Of a DNA stretch of 64,000 bases, positions 53,912 to 61,248 are shown piece after piece. The DNA comes from Treponema bryantii. Its GTDB lineage: Bacteria; Spirochaetota; Spirochaetia; Treponematales; Treponemataceae. Below the pieces are notes generated by a model. It saw nothing but the letters and a program-made list of their open reading frames with translations. It was not told the origin of the DNA and made no database searches. The stretch spans positions 565,620-629,619 of the forward strand of contig NZ_FORI01000001.1 of the NCBI RefSeq assembly GCF_900113965.1, given 5' to 3'. Each line of letters starts with the position of its first letter. The first letter of the stretch is position 1. The position numbers and the translations under genes are program-made.

Positions 53912-55393
53912 TTAAGCAGTCACACTAACAGTTACAACGCTCATTGCAGGAACTGTAATGAACATTTCATTAGCACCTGAAAGTTTAACTTCAAGAGCTT
54001 TTTCTTTGATTTCGTTTGGTTTATCAAAGCTGTTGCATACATGCATTTCTTTAGAAGTAAGGATTGTAGCAGTTGCGTCTTTAATCTTTCCTTTAAGACC
54101 TGCAAGAGTAATATTGATTTCTTTTTTACCGCTGAGTTCTGCATTTGTAAGAGTTACAGTGTAAACATTCTTCTTGTGTGAAGCAGAAGCAGTAACAGAA
54201 TCAATACGAGCATCCTTTGGTCCAATCTGATTTGAAGCAACACGTGAAGTAAGCATAGTTGCATCCATGTGTGGCTTGTACATATGGAATACATACCAGG
54301 TTGGAGTTTTAATCATCTTAGTGCCTTCAGTAAGAACTGGAGACTGAAGAACGTTTACAGCCTGGGCAATATTTGCAACACGTACACGGTCAGAGTGATT
54401 GTTAAAGATGTTCAAAGTGATTCCTGCAACGAGAGCGTCGCGGATTGTAGACTGCTGATAGAGGAAGCCGGGGTTAGTTCCCTTTTCTACGGCGAACCAT
54501 GTACCCCATTCATCAACTACCAGGGCAACACGCTTATCAGGGTCGTACTTAGTCATTATTTCGTCGTGGCGGCGTACCAGTGTTTCCATAAAGCCTGCGT
54601 TGCGCATTGTGAGGTACCAGTCTTTTTCTGTAAAGTCGCAGGCTGGTTTTCGTCCGTTCCAGTCAGGTTCAACTGTATAATGATGAAGTGAAAGACCGTC
54701 CATAAGGTTTCCGGCTTCACGCATAAGAACTTCAGTCCAGTTATAATCAGAAGAGTTAGGACCACAGGCAATCTTGAAAATCTTATCTTTGCCATACTGG
54801 CGTACATAAGTCTGATAGCGGCGGTAAAGATCTGCATAATATTCAGGCTTCATGTTTCCACCGCAGCCCCAGTTTTCATTTCCTACACAGAAGAGTGGAA
54901 GCTTCCAAGGCTTTTTGTGGCCGTTTGCTTCACGGAGTTTACTCATTGGAGATTCTCCGCCGAAAGTCATATATTCAACCCATTCAGACATTTCCTGAAC
55001 AGTACCGCTTCCTACGTTTCCGTTTACATAAGGCTTACAGCCAAGAAGCTCGCAGAGTTCGAAGAATTCGTGTGTACCAAAGCTGTTGTCTTCTACAACT
55101 CCGCCCCAGTGAGTGTTAATCATGCGCTTACGTGTTTCATAAGGGCCAATTCCATCTCTCCAGTGATATTCATCTGCAAAACATCCGCCTGGCCAGCGGA
55201 GGTTAGGAATCTCAAGTTCCTTAAAAGCTTCTACAACGTCTTTTCTGTAACCGTCGATATTAGGAATGTCTGAATCTTTTCCAACCCAGAATCCGCCATA
55301 GATACAGCGACCAAGATGCTCGCTGAAGTGTCCGTAGATGTCGCGGCTGATTTTGCTGCCGTCGAGATCTGCATTTACAATGATAGAATCCAT
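53912..55393 (-). CDS. Alpha-L-arabinofuranosidase, GH51
   Basis: 493 residues, typical intracellular GH51 length, no signal peptide. Signatures: [20 protein letters not shown] at the N-terminus, [20 protein letters not shown], the acid/base Glu in [11 protein letters not shown], and the nucleophile Glu in [12 protein letters not shown]. It releases terminal arabinose from arabinoxylan or arabinan oligosaccharides. AGAGGA precedes the ATG. The promoter and a LacI-type AAACGTTT operator are directly upstream (55421-55462), so it is probably sugar-regulated. Confidence 0.95.
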   Translation of the reverse strand: MDSIIVNADLDGSKISRDIYGHFSEHLGRCIYGGFWVGKDSDIPNIDGYRKDVVEAFKELEIPNLRWPGGCFADEYHWRDGIGPYETRKRMINTHWGGVVEDNSFGTHEFFELCELLGCKPYVNGNVGSGTVQEMSEWVEYMTFGGESPMSKLREANGHKKPWKLPLFCVGNENWGCGGNMKPEYYADLYRRYQTYVRQYGKDKIFKIACGPNSSDYNWTEVLMREAGNLMDGLSLHHYTVEPDWNGRKPACDFTEKDWYLTMRNAGFMETLVRRHDEIMTKYDPDKRVALVVDEWGTWFAVEKGTNPGFLYQQSTIRDALVAGITLNIFNNHSDRVRVANIAQAVNVLQSPVLTEGTKMIKTPTWYVFHMYKPHMDATMLTSRVASNQIGPKDARIDSVTASASHKKNVYTVTLTNAELSGKKEINITLAGLKGKIKDATATILTSKEMHVCNSFDKPNEIKEKALEVKLSGANEMFITVPAMSVVTVSVTA

Positions 55394-55420
55394 AATAAAG
55401 TCCTCTGATTTTTTTTAGTT

Positions 55421-55462
55421 AAACGTTTTACAAATTGTAGCACGCAAAGCATTAATATGCAA
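55421..55462 (-). promoter_or_regulatory. GH51 promoter with AACGTT operator
   Basis: Minus strand: TTGCAT (55462-55457), 17-bp spacer, TACAAT (55439-55434), then TTGTAAAACGTTTAA over the expected +1. AAACGTTT (55421-55428) is a LacI/CcpA-type core. The same core precedes the ComFB-like gene. Confidence 0.7.
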
Positions 55463-55515
55463 TGTAATTTTATTGTAAAAATCTCTAGGAAAAATGAAGA
55501 TTATTGAAAAGATTA

Positions 55516-55593
55516 TGGTCTCGATACACCGCTATCGCGGCACTCGACCACCGCGGTGGTTGAGTAGACACAAAGTGTCATATCGAAACCATA
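55516..55593. repeat. Double family-A repeat, copy 8 (head to head)
   Basis: Two units, ATGGTCTCGATACACCGCTA ... CTCGACCACCG and CGGTGGTTGAGTAGACACAA ... TATCGAAACCAT, are joined at CCACCGCGGTGG. The whole 78 bases can fold as one long imperfect hairpin between the GH51 promoter and the ComFB-like stop. Confidence 0.85.
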
Positions 55594-55609
55594 GTAATAA
55601 GATAAGATG

Positions 55610-56314
55610 TTACTTTTTAAAGATCACAAGATCCTTCATCTTAAGAGTATAAGTAGAATCCAGAGTCTGGCGTACAGAATCTTCACTCATGATAGGTACT
55701 TCAAAGTGATATACAGATTCAGAATAGCCGTCTGCTTCAATCTCAATACTGAAATTAAAGAACTCTCTTTCGCCACTCTTCTTTGCAGGAATTGATTTTA
55801 CCCAGAAAGAGTAAACACCCTTTGTACTAGGTACAAGATTAAATGGGTTAGACCAGGTTTTATCAACCATTTCGGCAGGTTTGCCGTTTAATTTCAAAGT
55901 GATTTTTGCGTTTGTAACAGGCTCAAATGTGTTTCCATCAAGAACAACGCCCATAAATGTAAAGAAGTTGTAAGCTGGCTTTGTCTTATTTCCGTTAGCC
56001 TGAATTGTACAGTCTTCGCGGTTTTCTGTATGGAAAGGACGCTTTGTAGAACTTACAGTGCGCATACCTTCAAGAGCAAGTGAATCAATATCAGCAAGAA
56101 GCTGAGAACTTGCAAGGTATTCAACGTTGTGGGTAACACCACGACCAGAAACTACATATTTTGGAGGAATGCGGTTGAGGACGTAACTTACAGTATCAAG
56201 CCGGCAGTTTTCGCAATCGCAGGTAAGCCATGTAACATTTTCTCCTTTCACACGATCGTAAAGGGTATTTACAGCCTTAATTACTACATCTTCCATCAAG
56301 TTATGTACGTTCAT
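55610..56314 (-). CDS. ComFB-domain protein fused to an Ig-like C-terminal domain
   Basis: 234 residues from ATG 56314 (TTG 56320 is the alternative); AGGAG lies seven bases upstream. Residues 1-85 match the ComFB pattern: NLMEDVVIKAVNTLYDRVKG, then TCDCENCRLDTVSYVLNRIP with PKYVVSGRG, including the conserved Cys cluster and LNRIPPKY. Some ComFB proteins of other phyla are reported cyclic-di-nucleotide receptors. Residues 115-225 form a beta-sandwich (GVVLDGNTFEPVTNAKITLK) resembling a carboxypeptidase-regulatory/Ig-like domain. The promoter carries an AAAACGTTTT operator. Function unknown. Confidence 0.75.
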   Translation of the reverse strand: MNVHNLMEDVVIKAVNTLYDRVKGENVTWLTCDCENCRLDTVSYVLNRIPPKYVVSGRGVTHNVEYLASSQLLADIDSLALEGMRTVSSTKRPFHTENREDCTIQANGNKTKPAYNFFTFMGVVLDGNTFEPVTNAKITLKLNGKPAEMVDKTWSNPFNLVPSTKGVYSFWVKSIPAKKSGEREFFNFSIEIEADGYSESVYHFEVPIMSEDSVRQTLDSTYTLKMKDLVIFKK

Positions 56315-56332
56315 TCTCAATCTCCTGTTATT

Positions 56333-56383
56333 AAAACGTTTTGATCAATAATATATTATATGACAGAAACTTCAATAAAACAA
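56333..56383 (-). promoter_or_regulatory. Promoter and AACGTT operator of the ComFB-like gene
   Basis: Minus strand: TTGTTT (56383-56378), 17-bp spacer, perfect TATAAT (56360-56355), then the palindrome AAAACGTTTT at 56333-56342 near +1 to +15. The same arrangement is seen at GH51. Confidence 0.7.
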
Positions 56384-56438
56384 TTTATTTTTTTTCTAAT
56401 CACAAACATTTCTTCGGCCTGACTAACAGTTTTTTCAA

Positions 56439-56467
56439 TTGAAAACAGAAGGATTTTCTAGTATATT
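56439..56467 (+). promoter_or_regulatory. Promoter for a probable leaderless clpP mRNA
   Basis: TTGAAA (56439-56444), 17-bp spacer, TATATT (56462-56467), then six bases to the clpP ATG at 56474. The only purine-rich tract (AGAAGGA, 56448-56453) is 20 bases from the ATG, too far to serve as a Shine-Dalgarno, and lies inside the spacer. Confidence 0.6.
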
Positions 56468-56473
56468 TATAGT

Positions 56474-57094
56474 ATGAACTTAAAATCAATTTATACTAGC
56501 CCTCGTTTTGATGATGAGGATGATGAAAAAAAGCAGAAAATGCCTGATCCTTTTTCGGATAGATTCCTTAAGACAAGACAGATTGTTCTTACCGGCGAAG
56601 TAAACAAAGAACTTGCAGATGCAATTGCAAAACAGCTTCTTATTCTTGATGCAGAAGATTCAAAATCTCCAATTTATATGTATATTGACTCTCCTGGCGG
56701 TGATGTTGATGCCGGCTTTGCAATCTATGACGTAATCCGTTTTGTAAAAGCTCCAGTTTATCTCATTGGTATGGGACTCATTGCTTCAGCTGCAACACTT
56801 ATTCTTATTGCAGTTCCTGCAGAGCGCAGAATCGGACTTCCAAACAGCCGCTATCTTATCCATCAGCCACTTGGCCAGATGCGTGGTGTAGCAACTGATA
56901 TTGAGATTTACGCTAAGGATATGGAAAAAATCCGTGCTAAGTTGAATAAACTTATCGCAGAAGCAACAGGAACACCTCTTGAACAGGTTACAAAAGATAC
57001 AGATCGTGATTACTGGCTCGATGCAGATGAAGCTGTAAAATATGGCCTCATCAGCAAGATTGTTTCAAAACGAGAGGAACTTCCAACAAAGTAG
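56474..57094 (+). CDS. clpP: ATP-dependent Clp protease proteolytic subunit
   Basis: 206 residues, normal ClpP length. The triad is present: Ser in GLIASAATLI, His in RYLIHQPLGQ, Asp in DTDRDYWLDADEAVKYGLI. The N-terminal 30 residues are unusually acidic/basic (FDDEDDEKKQKMPDPF). The usual GxAASMG around the Ser is changed to GLIASAAT, as in divergent second ClpP copies. No clpX or tig follows. The next gene starts three bases after the stop. Confidence 0.93.
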   Translation: MNLKSIYTSPRFDDEDDEKKQKMPDPFSDRFLKTRQIVLTGEVNKELADAIAKQLLILDAEDSKSPIYMYIDSPGGDVDAGFAIYDVIRFVKAPVYLIGMGLIASAATLILIAVPAERRIGLPNSRYLIHQPLGQMRGVATDIEIYAKDMEKIRAKLNKLIAEATGTPLEQVTKDTDRDYWLDADEAVKYGLISKIVSKREELPTK

Positions 57095-57097
57095 TAT

Positions 57098-57991
57098 ATG
57101 CAATTCGAACTGACCGATTCGCTCACAGACGAGATAATCTCAGCCATGGAAAACCAGGATGTTGAATATTCCGTCGACGCAGTAGAAGGTCAGCTTGTTA
57201 TTTCTGATTCAGATGGCAATACGCCGGATGATAACAGATATTACAGTTTGCCTGAGTGGGGTCCATCTGATGGTTTTGAATTGCGTGAAGAATTTGTAAA
57301 TAATCTTCATGCTCCATTAGCCCGCGAAGAGTTACAGAGTGCAATGCATTCAGGAAGGGGGGTATTTAAGAATTTTAGAAACGCTTTAAAAAACTATCCT
57401 GAAATTGATAAACGATGGCATATTTATAAGCACAGATTTATGTCGGCACGTATCAATGAATGGTATAATTCCCTGCGAGAAATATGGGGATTGGAAAAAC
57501 TAGATCAGCTGCCAGAATCGGATGATACCTTAGTGCATGATGATTTTTCGTTCAAGGAATATGATTATGCTGCTGATAAACAGACAATCCTTTTAAATAT
57601 TACTGCAGATTCTTGCGAAGATGAGACACTGCCGCTGGAAGTAAACAGAGCATTTTACGAATTATGGCGAACTCAATTTGAAGGCGCCTTTGACAATCAA
57701 ATCGGATATATCTGCTCAAGCCTTTCAGATGATTTTGCAGGTTGCATTATTGCAGCTCCGCTTTCACAAAATCAGGAAAAGATTGTTGCAATTACAAGTC
57801 TTTTTGTTCCTGAACAGTTCAGAGGACTAGGAATAGGTACAGAATTAATTGATATGTGTATATCCAGCCTTAGAAACTGTGGAAAAGAATGGGTTTTGAT
57901 CCCGAACACTATTGCACCGGATATTTTACAGCCGTTATTAACACGTACAGGCTTTAGAAAAATAAACTCCGGTTATATTTTGTCTTTATAA
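57098..57991 (+). CDS. UPF0158 and GNAT acetyltransferase fusion
   Basis: 297 residues. Residues 1-140 resemble UPF0158 (SGRGVFKNFRNALKNYPEID ... WHIYKHRFMSARINEWYNSL). Residues 155-297 are a GNAT domain: AITSLFVPEQFRGLGIGTEL contains the acetyl-CoA-binding RGLGIG loop, and the end reads PLLTRTGFRKINSGYIL. It probably acetylates a small molecule or protein; the substrate is unknown. Coupled to clpP by a three-base gap without its own clear ribosome-binding site. Confidence 0.8.
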   Translation: MQFELTDSLTDEIISAMENQDVEYSVDAVEGQLVISDSDGNTPDDNRYYSLPEWGPSDGFELREEFVNNLHAPLAREELQSAMHSGRGVFKNFRNALKNYPEIDKRWHIYKHRFMSARINEWYNSLREIWGLEKLDQLPESDDTLVHDDFSFKEYDYAADKQTILLNITADSCEDETLPLEVNRAFYELWRTQFEGAFDNQIGYICSSLSDDFAGCIIAAPLSQNQEKIVAITSLFVPEQFRGLGIGTELIDMCISSLRNCGKEWVLIPNTIAPDILQPLLTRTGFRKINSGYILSL

Positions 57992-58008
57992 AAAAGGAGA
58001 ATAAAAAA

Positions 58009-58797
58009 ATGGCATTTAATCGTGATTTTGAGCTTAATGAAGCTCAGCTTGAAGAATTTCTTACAAATGCAACAGAGAGAGTTAGAACATCAGAAAATGT
58101 TGATTTGCTTTCTGATTTGAACAAATTATTTAAGAAGAATGTTCCACTTACAGTTCGTAAGTATGTTATTGCATATCTGCTTAAAGAAGCACTTAAACAC
58201 TATCATCCATTTAATAACCGTCGTGATCGTTTTGACCGCAATGAACGTAACGATCGTAATGACCGCAACGACAGAAATCAGCGTCAGCGCCAGGAAAGAA
58301 ACTTCCGCCAGGAACGTACAGAACGTGCTGCTGAACCTGCAGAAACAACTGAAGAAGAACGCCCACGCCACCCACGCGTAGAGATTCCAGAAGATCAGGC
58401 TACTTCAATTTTTATCAGCATTGGTAAGAACCGCCGTGTATATCCACGCGATCTCGTTGGTATTCTTATTGCAATTGCAGGTATTGATCGCGAGCGCATT
58501 GGTGACATTAAGGTTCTCGCAAATTACTCTTTTGTACAGCTTTATACAGAAGATGCTCAGACAGCTATTGATAAGCTCAACGGTTATGACTACCGCGGAC
58601 GCAAGCTCGCAGTAAGTTACAGCCGCCAGAAGTCAGATTCAGAAGCTGCTGAAGAAGCAACAGAAGAAACTTCATACGAAGCTGAATCTCAGAATGAATA
58701 TTCAGCTGAAGCTCAGGAAATGGCTGCAGAAGACGCTGCTGCATATGCTGCTGCAGAAAAAGCTGCTGCTGACAAAGAGCCTTTCGGAATGAACTAA
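58009..58797 (+). CDS. DbpA-type RNA-binding domain protein without a helicase
   Basis: 262 residues. A helical N-terminal domain (1-65) leads to an Arg/Asn/Asp repeat tract at about 70-115 (RNDRNDRNDRNQRQRQERNF). Next is a DbpA-like RNA-recognition fold at about 128-208 (SIFISIGKNRRVYPRDLVGI ... YRGRKLAVSYS) and an acidic Ala/Glu-rich tail. DbpA domains normally end DEAD-box helicases; none is attached here. GGAG precedes the ATG. A role as a ribosome- or RNA-associated chaperone is an inference. Confidence 0.82.
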   Translation: MAFNRDFELNEAQLEEFLTNATERVRTSENVDLLSDLNKLFKKNVPLTVRKYVIAYLLKEALKHYHPFNNRRDRFDRNERNDRNDRNDRNQRQRQERNFRQERTERAAEPAETTEEERPRHPRVEIPEDQATSIFISIGKNRRVYPRDLVGILIAIAGIDRERIGDIKVLANYSFVQLYTEDAQTAIDKLNGYDYRGRKLAVSYSRQKSDSEAAEEATEETSYEAESQNEYSAEAQEMAAEDAAAYAAAEKAAADKEPFGMN

Positions 58798-58803
58798 TAT
58801 ATA

Positions 58804-58874
58804 CCGTCATTGCGAGCCCGAAGGGCGTGGCAATCCATTAAATAGATTGCTTCGCTACGCTCGCAATGACGACG
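58804..58874. repeat. Family-B composite repeat
   Basis: CGTCATTGCGAGCCCGAAGG with GCGTGGCAATCC, then GATTGCTTCGCTACGCTCGC with AATGACG, head to head. It ends 12 bases before the MBL hydrolase ATG, and one frame through it joins that gene. Confidence 0.8.
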
Positions 58875-58885
58875 ATTTTTTTGTA

Positions 58886-59539
58886 ATGAAACTACATATA
58901 CTTCATACCGGAGTATTAAAGGTTAATACTCTGATTGTTCCAATCGAAAATAATCAATGCTTTGTCGTTGACCCTGCTGCCTGCCCGCTTTCGGGTGACT
59001 CAACAATCATCACAGATTATCTTAAATCTCATAAACTTGAATGCGAGGGAATTGTCCTCACTCATACTCACTTTGACCATATTACCGGTGTGGCAGAGCT
59101 TAAGGCTGCTTATCCTGCTGCTAAAGTTTATGTACATGAGGCAGAGGCGGGAGAACTCACAGGAAGTGGAGTTGCAGGACCTATGAACCAGTCTGTGCTT
59201 CGTTTCTTTGGTGCTCCGGAATTGCTCGGCATTGTTGGTGCACAGCCTGCTGCCGATGTCCTTATGCGGGACGGCATGAGTGTTTTTGGCTGGAAGGTTA
59301 TTCATACTCCGGGACATACACCGGGTTCAGTTTGTCTTTATAAAGCTGATGCTGGTGAAGAAGGACAGGGAGTATTAATTTCAGGAGATACCATGTTTGA
59401 TTACGGCGGATACGGCCGCACGGACATGTATGGCGGGGATGAAGCTGAAATCCAGAGAAGCCTGGCGCGACTTCACGGAGAAGTTCCTGCCGGCACCTTA
59501 GTTTATCCCGGTCACGATAGCTTTGGATTTATGATGTAA
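58886..59539 (+). CDS. MBL-fold metallohydrolase (glyoxalase II-like)
   Basis: 217 residues from ATG 58886; the upstream in-frame extension to 58847 is a translated repeat. Metal-binding motifs: THTHFDH, HTPGHTPGSVCL, SGDTMFDYGGYGRTD and YPGHD, the pattern of small glyoxalase II-like hydrolases of the cytoplasm. The substrate is unknown, probably a thioester. No ribosome-binding site is visible; expression may depend on read-through from the RNA-binding gene across the repeat. Confidence 0.9.
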   Translation: MKLHILHTGVLKVNTLIVPIENNQCFVVDPAACPLSGDSTIITDYLKSHKLECEGIVLTHTHFDHITGVAELKAAYPAAKVYVHEAEAGELTGSGVAGPMNQSVLRFFGAPELLGIVGAQPAADVLMRDGMSVFGWKVIHTPGHTPGSVCLYKADAGEEGQGVLISGDTMFDYGGYGRTDMYGGDEAEIQRSLARLHGEVPAGTLVYPGHDSFGFMM

Positions 59540-59540
59540 T

Positions 59541-59620
59541 GGATTGCCACGTCGCCCTGTTGGGCTTCTCGCAATGACATCTTCTTCCGTCATTGCGAGC
59601 GTAGCGAAGCAATCCATTAA
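59541..59620. repeat. Family-B composite repeat
   Basis: GGATTGCCACGTCGCCCTGT with TGGGCTTCTCGCAATGAC, then CGTCATTGCGAGCGTAGCGA with AGCAATCC. It separates the convergent MBL and phosphoesterase genes; its end overlaps the phosphoesterase stop. Confidence 0.8.
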
Positions 59621-60273
59621 TAAGGATTCCAGATCTTACATTCTGTAACACCATCGCTGCCCATCTCCATTTTTATAAACGCAATATCTACAAAAGTTTT
59701 TTCTACTGTAGCAATGGCAAAACCTGCCGGCTGGCCGCCGCGTGGTCTTGAACAGCTTCCAGGGTTTACAATCTTAAAATTCTTAAAGTTCTCTTCTCGT
59801 GCAACGTGGGTGTGGCCGTAAAAGGCTGTAGTGCATTCTGAAACCTGCATTTCGAGCCCCAGAGTTTCTACACCATAGTCTACACCCTGCTCGTGACCGT
59901 GGGTAATTAAAATGCCGCGGCCGTTTACCTTAAGTTCAATCATTCCGGAAAAATAAAGAGTACCTTTGTCGAGCGGGTACGAGGATGGATCACAGTTGCC
60001 GTGTACGGCTGCAATCACCGGGGGCACGCACGCCGCCAGCTTCTTATCTGACTTCGCCGTGTACAGCAAATTCGCAATGTCACTCACACCGTCGCCACAG
60101 AAAATCAGCGCATCACAATTTGCCCCGTAGCCGCGCACAATACTTTCGAAGGTTCCGTAGCGGCCGTGCGAGTCCGAGATCACAAGAAGCCGCGCGTGGT
60201 CCTTAGTTTCCAGCGCCGCAATTGCGTCATGTGAGCCGATTATGTTCTGAGCATGCTGTGAAATCTCTATCAT
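59617..60273 (-). CDS. YfcE-type calcineurin-like phosphoesterase
   Basis: 218 residues from ATG 60273 (AGGA nine bases upstream). All metallophosphoesterase motifs are present in order: LVISDSHGRYG, IFCGDGVSD, VHGNCD, ILITHGHEQGVDYG, YGHTHVAREE, NPGSCSRPRGG. A two-metal phosphodiesterase or phosphatase with a small-molecule substrate is expected. A stem (GGCAAGC/GCTTGCC, 60296-60312) lies in the leader. The C-terminal codons overlap the family-B repeat. Confidence 0.88.
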   Translation of the reverse strand: MIEISQHAQNIIGSHDAIAALETKDHARLLVISDSHGRYGTFESIVRGYGANCDALIFCGDGVSDIANLLYTAKSDKKLAACVPPVIAAVHGNCDPSSYPLDKGTLYFSGMIELKVNGRGILITHGHEQGVDYGVETLGLEMQVSECTTAFYGHTHVAREENFKNFKIVNPGSCSRPRGGQPAGFAIATVEKTFVDIAFIKMEMGSDGVTECKIWNPY

Positions 60274-60337
60274 TGACTGTAATCCTATATAAGTCGGCAA
60301 GCACAGCTTGCCTCTGAGGCGTTTTTTCGATAATCCT

Positions 60338-60364
60338 AAAACGACCCTTTCGGCTCGTTTTTTA
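60338..60364 (-). terminator. Terminator-like hairpin after the DUF3798 lipoprotein gene
   Basis: AAAACGA (60338-60344) pairs with TCGTTTT (60355-60361). On the minus strand the loop region is GCCGAAAGGG, and the stem ends in four T. Confidence 0.5.
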
Positions 60365-60383
60365 ACGGATTTTCGATTTTAGC

Positions 60384-61172
60384 CTAGTTCAAAACAAAAT
60401 GGTTAATAGACATCAGCCCGCTTTCCGGGTCGGTGTAGTGATGGAACTGATATCCTTCAAGCATCTGTTCCATGTGTTTCTGGAGATCTCTTGAACGAGA
60501 AGGTGCTCCGTCGAGCAGCTGAATGTACTTAATTGTTTCGACAATAATTTCCGGCGCATTCTGATGAATCTGACCATCAGATTCTTCCGGAGCAATTTCT
60601 CCTGTGAGCCCGGCAGTCTGGCCTTTATCAACAACAATATCACAGGTAGATTCCATACCAAGAACATCATCCTGTGGGAAAAGTGCAATCACAGGGTAAG
60701 GAACTTCCTGTTCCCATTTGTCCTGATTGCGTGCCAGTGCAACGTGAGTATTTTCCGGGGCGCCCAAAAGCACAACTCCGGCAAGGTCAAGTGCATCATC
60801 CTGAAGCACTGCTGTAAAATCAGTTGCGTAACCGCGTACCCCGTGCTTAAAATCATCAGGATAAGTAATAGGGTAGATAAGGCCGCCATCTTCATCAAGA
60901 CCAAAATTGTCTTTCAAAAGAGTAAGCAGGCTTTCTTTAATTTCCGGATTATTAAAATCATAACCAAACAGAACTGCAACACGCTTGTTTGTAACATGCC
61001 ACTTCTGTGGAGTTGTCTGAACGGCAGGTTCTTCTGCCTGACTCAAAGTTAAATCTATACTGTTGGTTTCGTATTCTTTATGCTTTTTTTTACAGCCGGT
61101 AAGGGCGAGAGAAAGGGCTAGAACAGCACCGAATATAAAAAATCTGCGCAGGGCAGTATGTGTCTTAATCAT
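60384..61172 (-). CDS. DUF3798-type periplasmic lipoprotein
   Basis: 262 residues from ATG 61172, chosen because GGAG (61181-61178) is five bases upstream and it gives a clean signal: RRFFIFGAVLALSLALTGC, lipidated Cys at about residue 27. The rest resembles the DUF3798 sugar-binding-like fold (KRVAVLFGYDFNNPEIKESL; HGVRGYATDFTAVLQDDALD; VVLLGAPENTHVALARNQDK). A binding protein with no transporter genes adjacent. It diverges from the Na/Pi cotransporter. Confidence 0.75.
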   Translation of the reverse strand: MIKTHTALRRFFIFGAVLALSLALTGCKKKHKEYETNSIDLTLSQAEEPAVQTTPQKWHVTNKRVAVLFGYDFNNPEIKESLLTLLKDNFGLDEDGGLIYPITYPDDFKHGVRGYATDFTAVLQDDALDLAGVVLLGAPENTHVALARNQDKWEQEVPYPVIALFPQDDVLGMESTCDIVVDKGQTAGLTGEIAPEESDGQIHQNAPEIIVETIKYIQLLDGAPSRSRDLQKHMEQMLEGYQFHHYTDPESGLMSINHFVLN

Positions 61173-61213
61173 ATCCACTCCCATTTTCTCCATAGTACTG
61201 TATTTTATTTTTC

Positions 61214-61242
61214 TTGAAAAGGACTGCCTTTTTCGGTATCAT
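61214..61242 (+). promoter_or_regulatory. Promoter for a probable leaderless Na/Pi cotransporter mRNA
   Basis: TTGAAA (61214-61219), 17-bp spacer, TATCAT (61237-61242), six bases, ATG 61249. A TATAAT at 61243-61248 would put +1 inside the gene and has no -35 at proper distance. No Shine-Dalgarno. Confidence 0.5.
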
Positions 61243-61248
61243 TATAAT

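Noticed and set aside
61063..61248. N-terminal extension of the Na/Pi cotransporter
   Set aside because: The extra 62 codons overlap the divergent lipoprotein gene and its promoter region and do not look like a transporter start.
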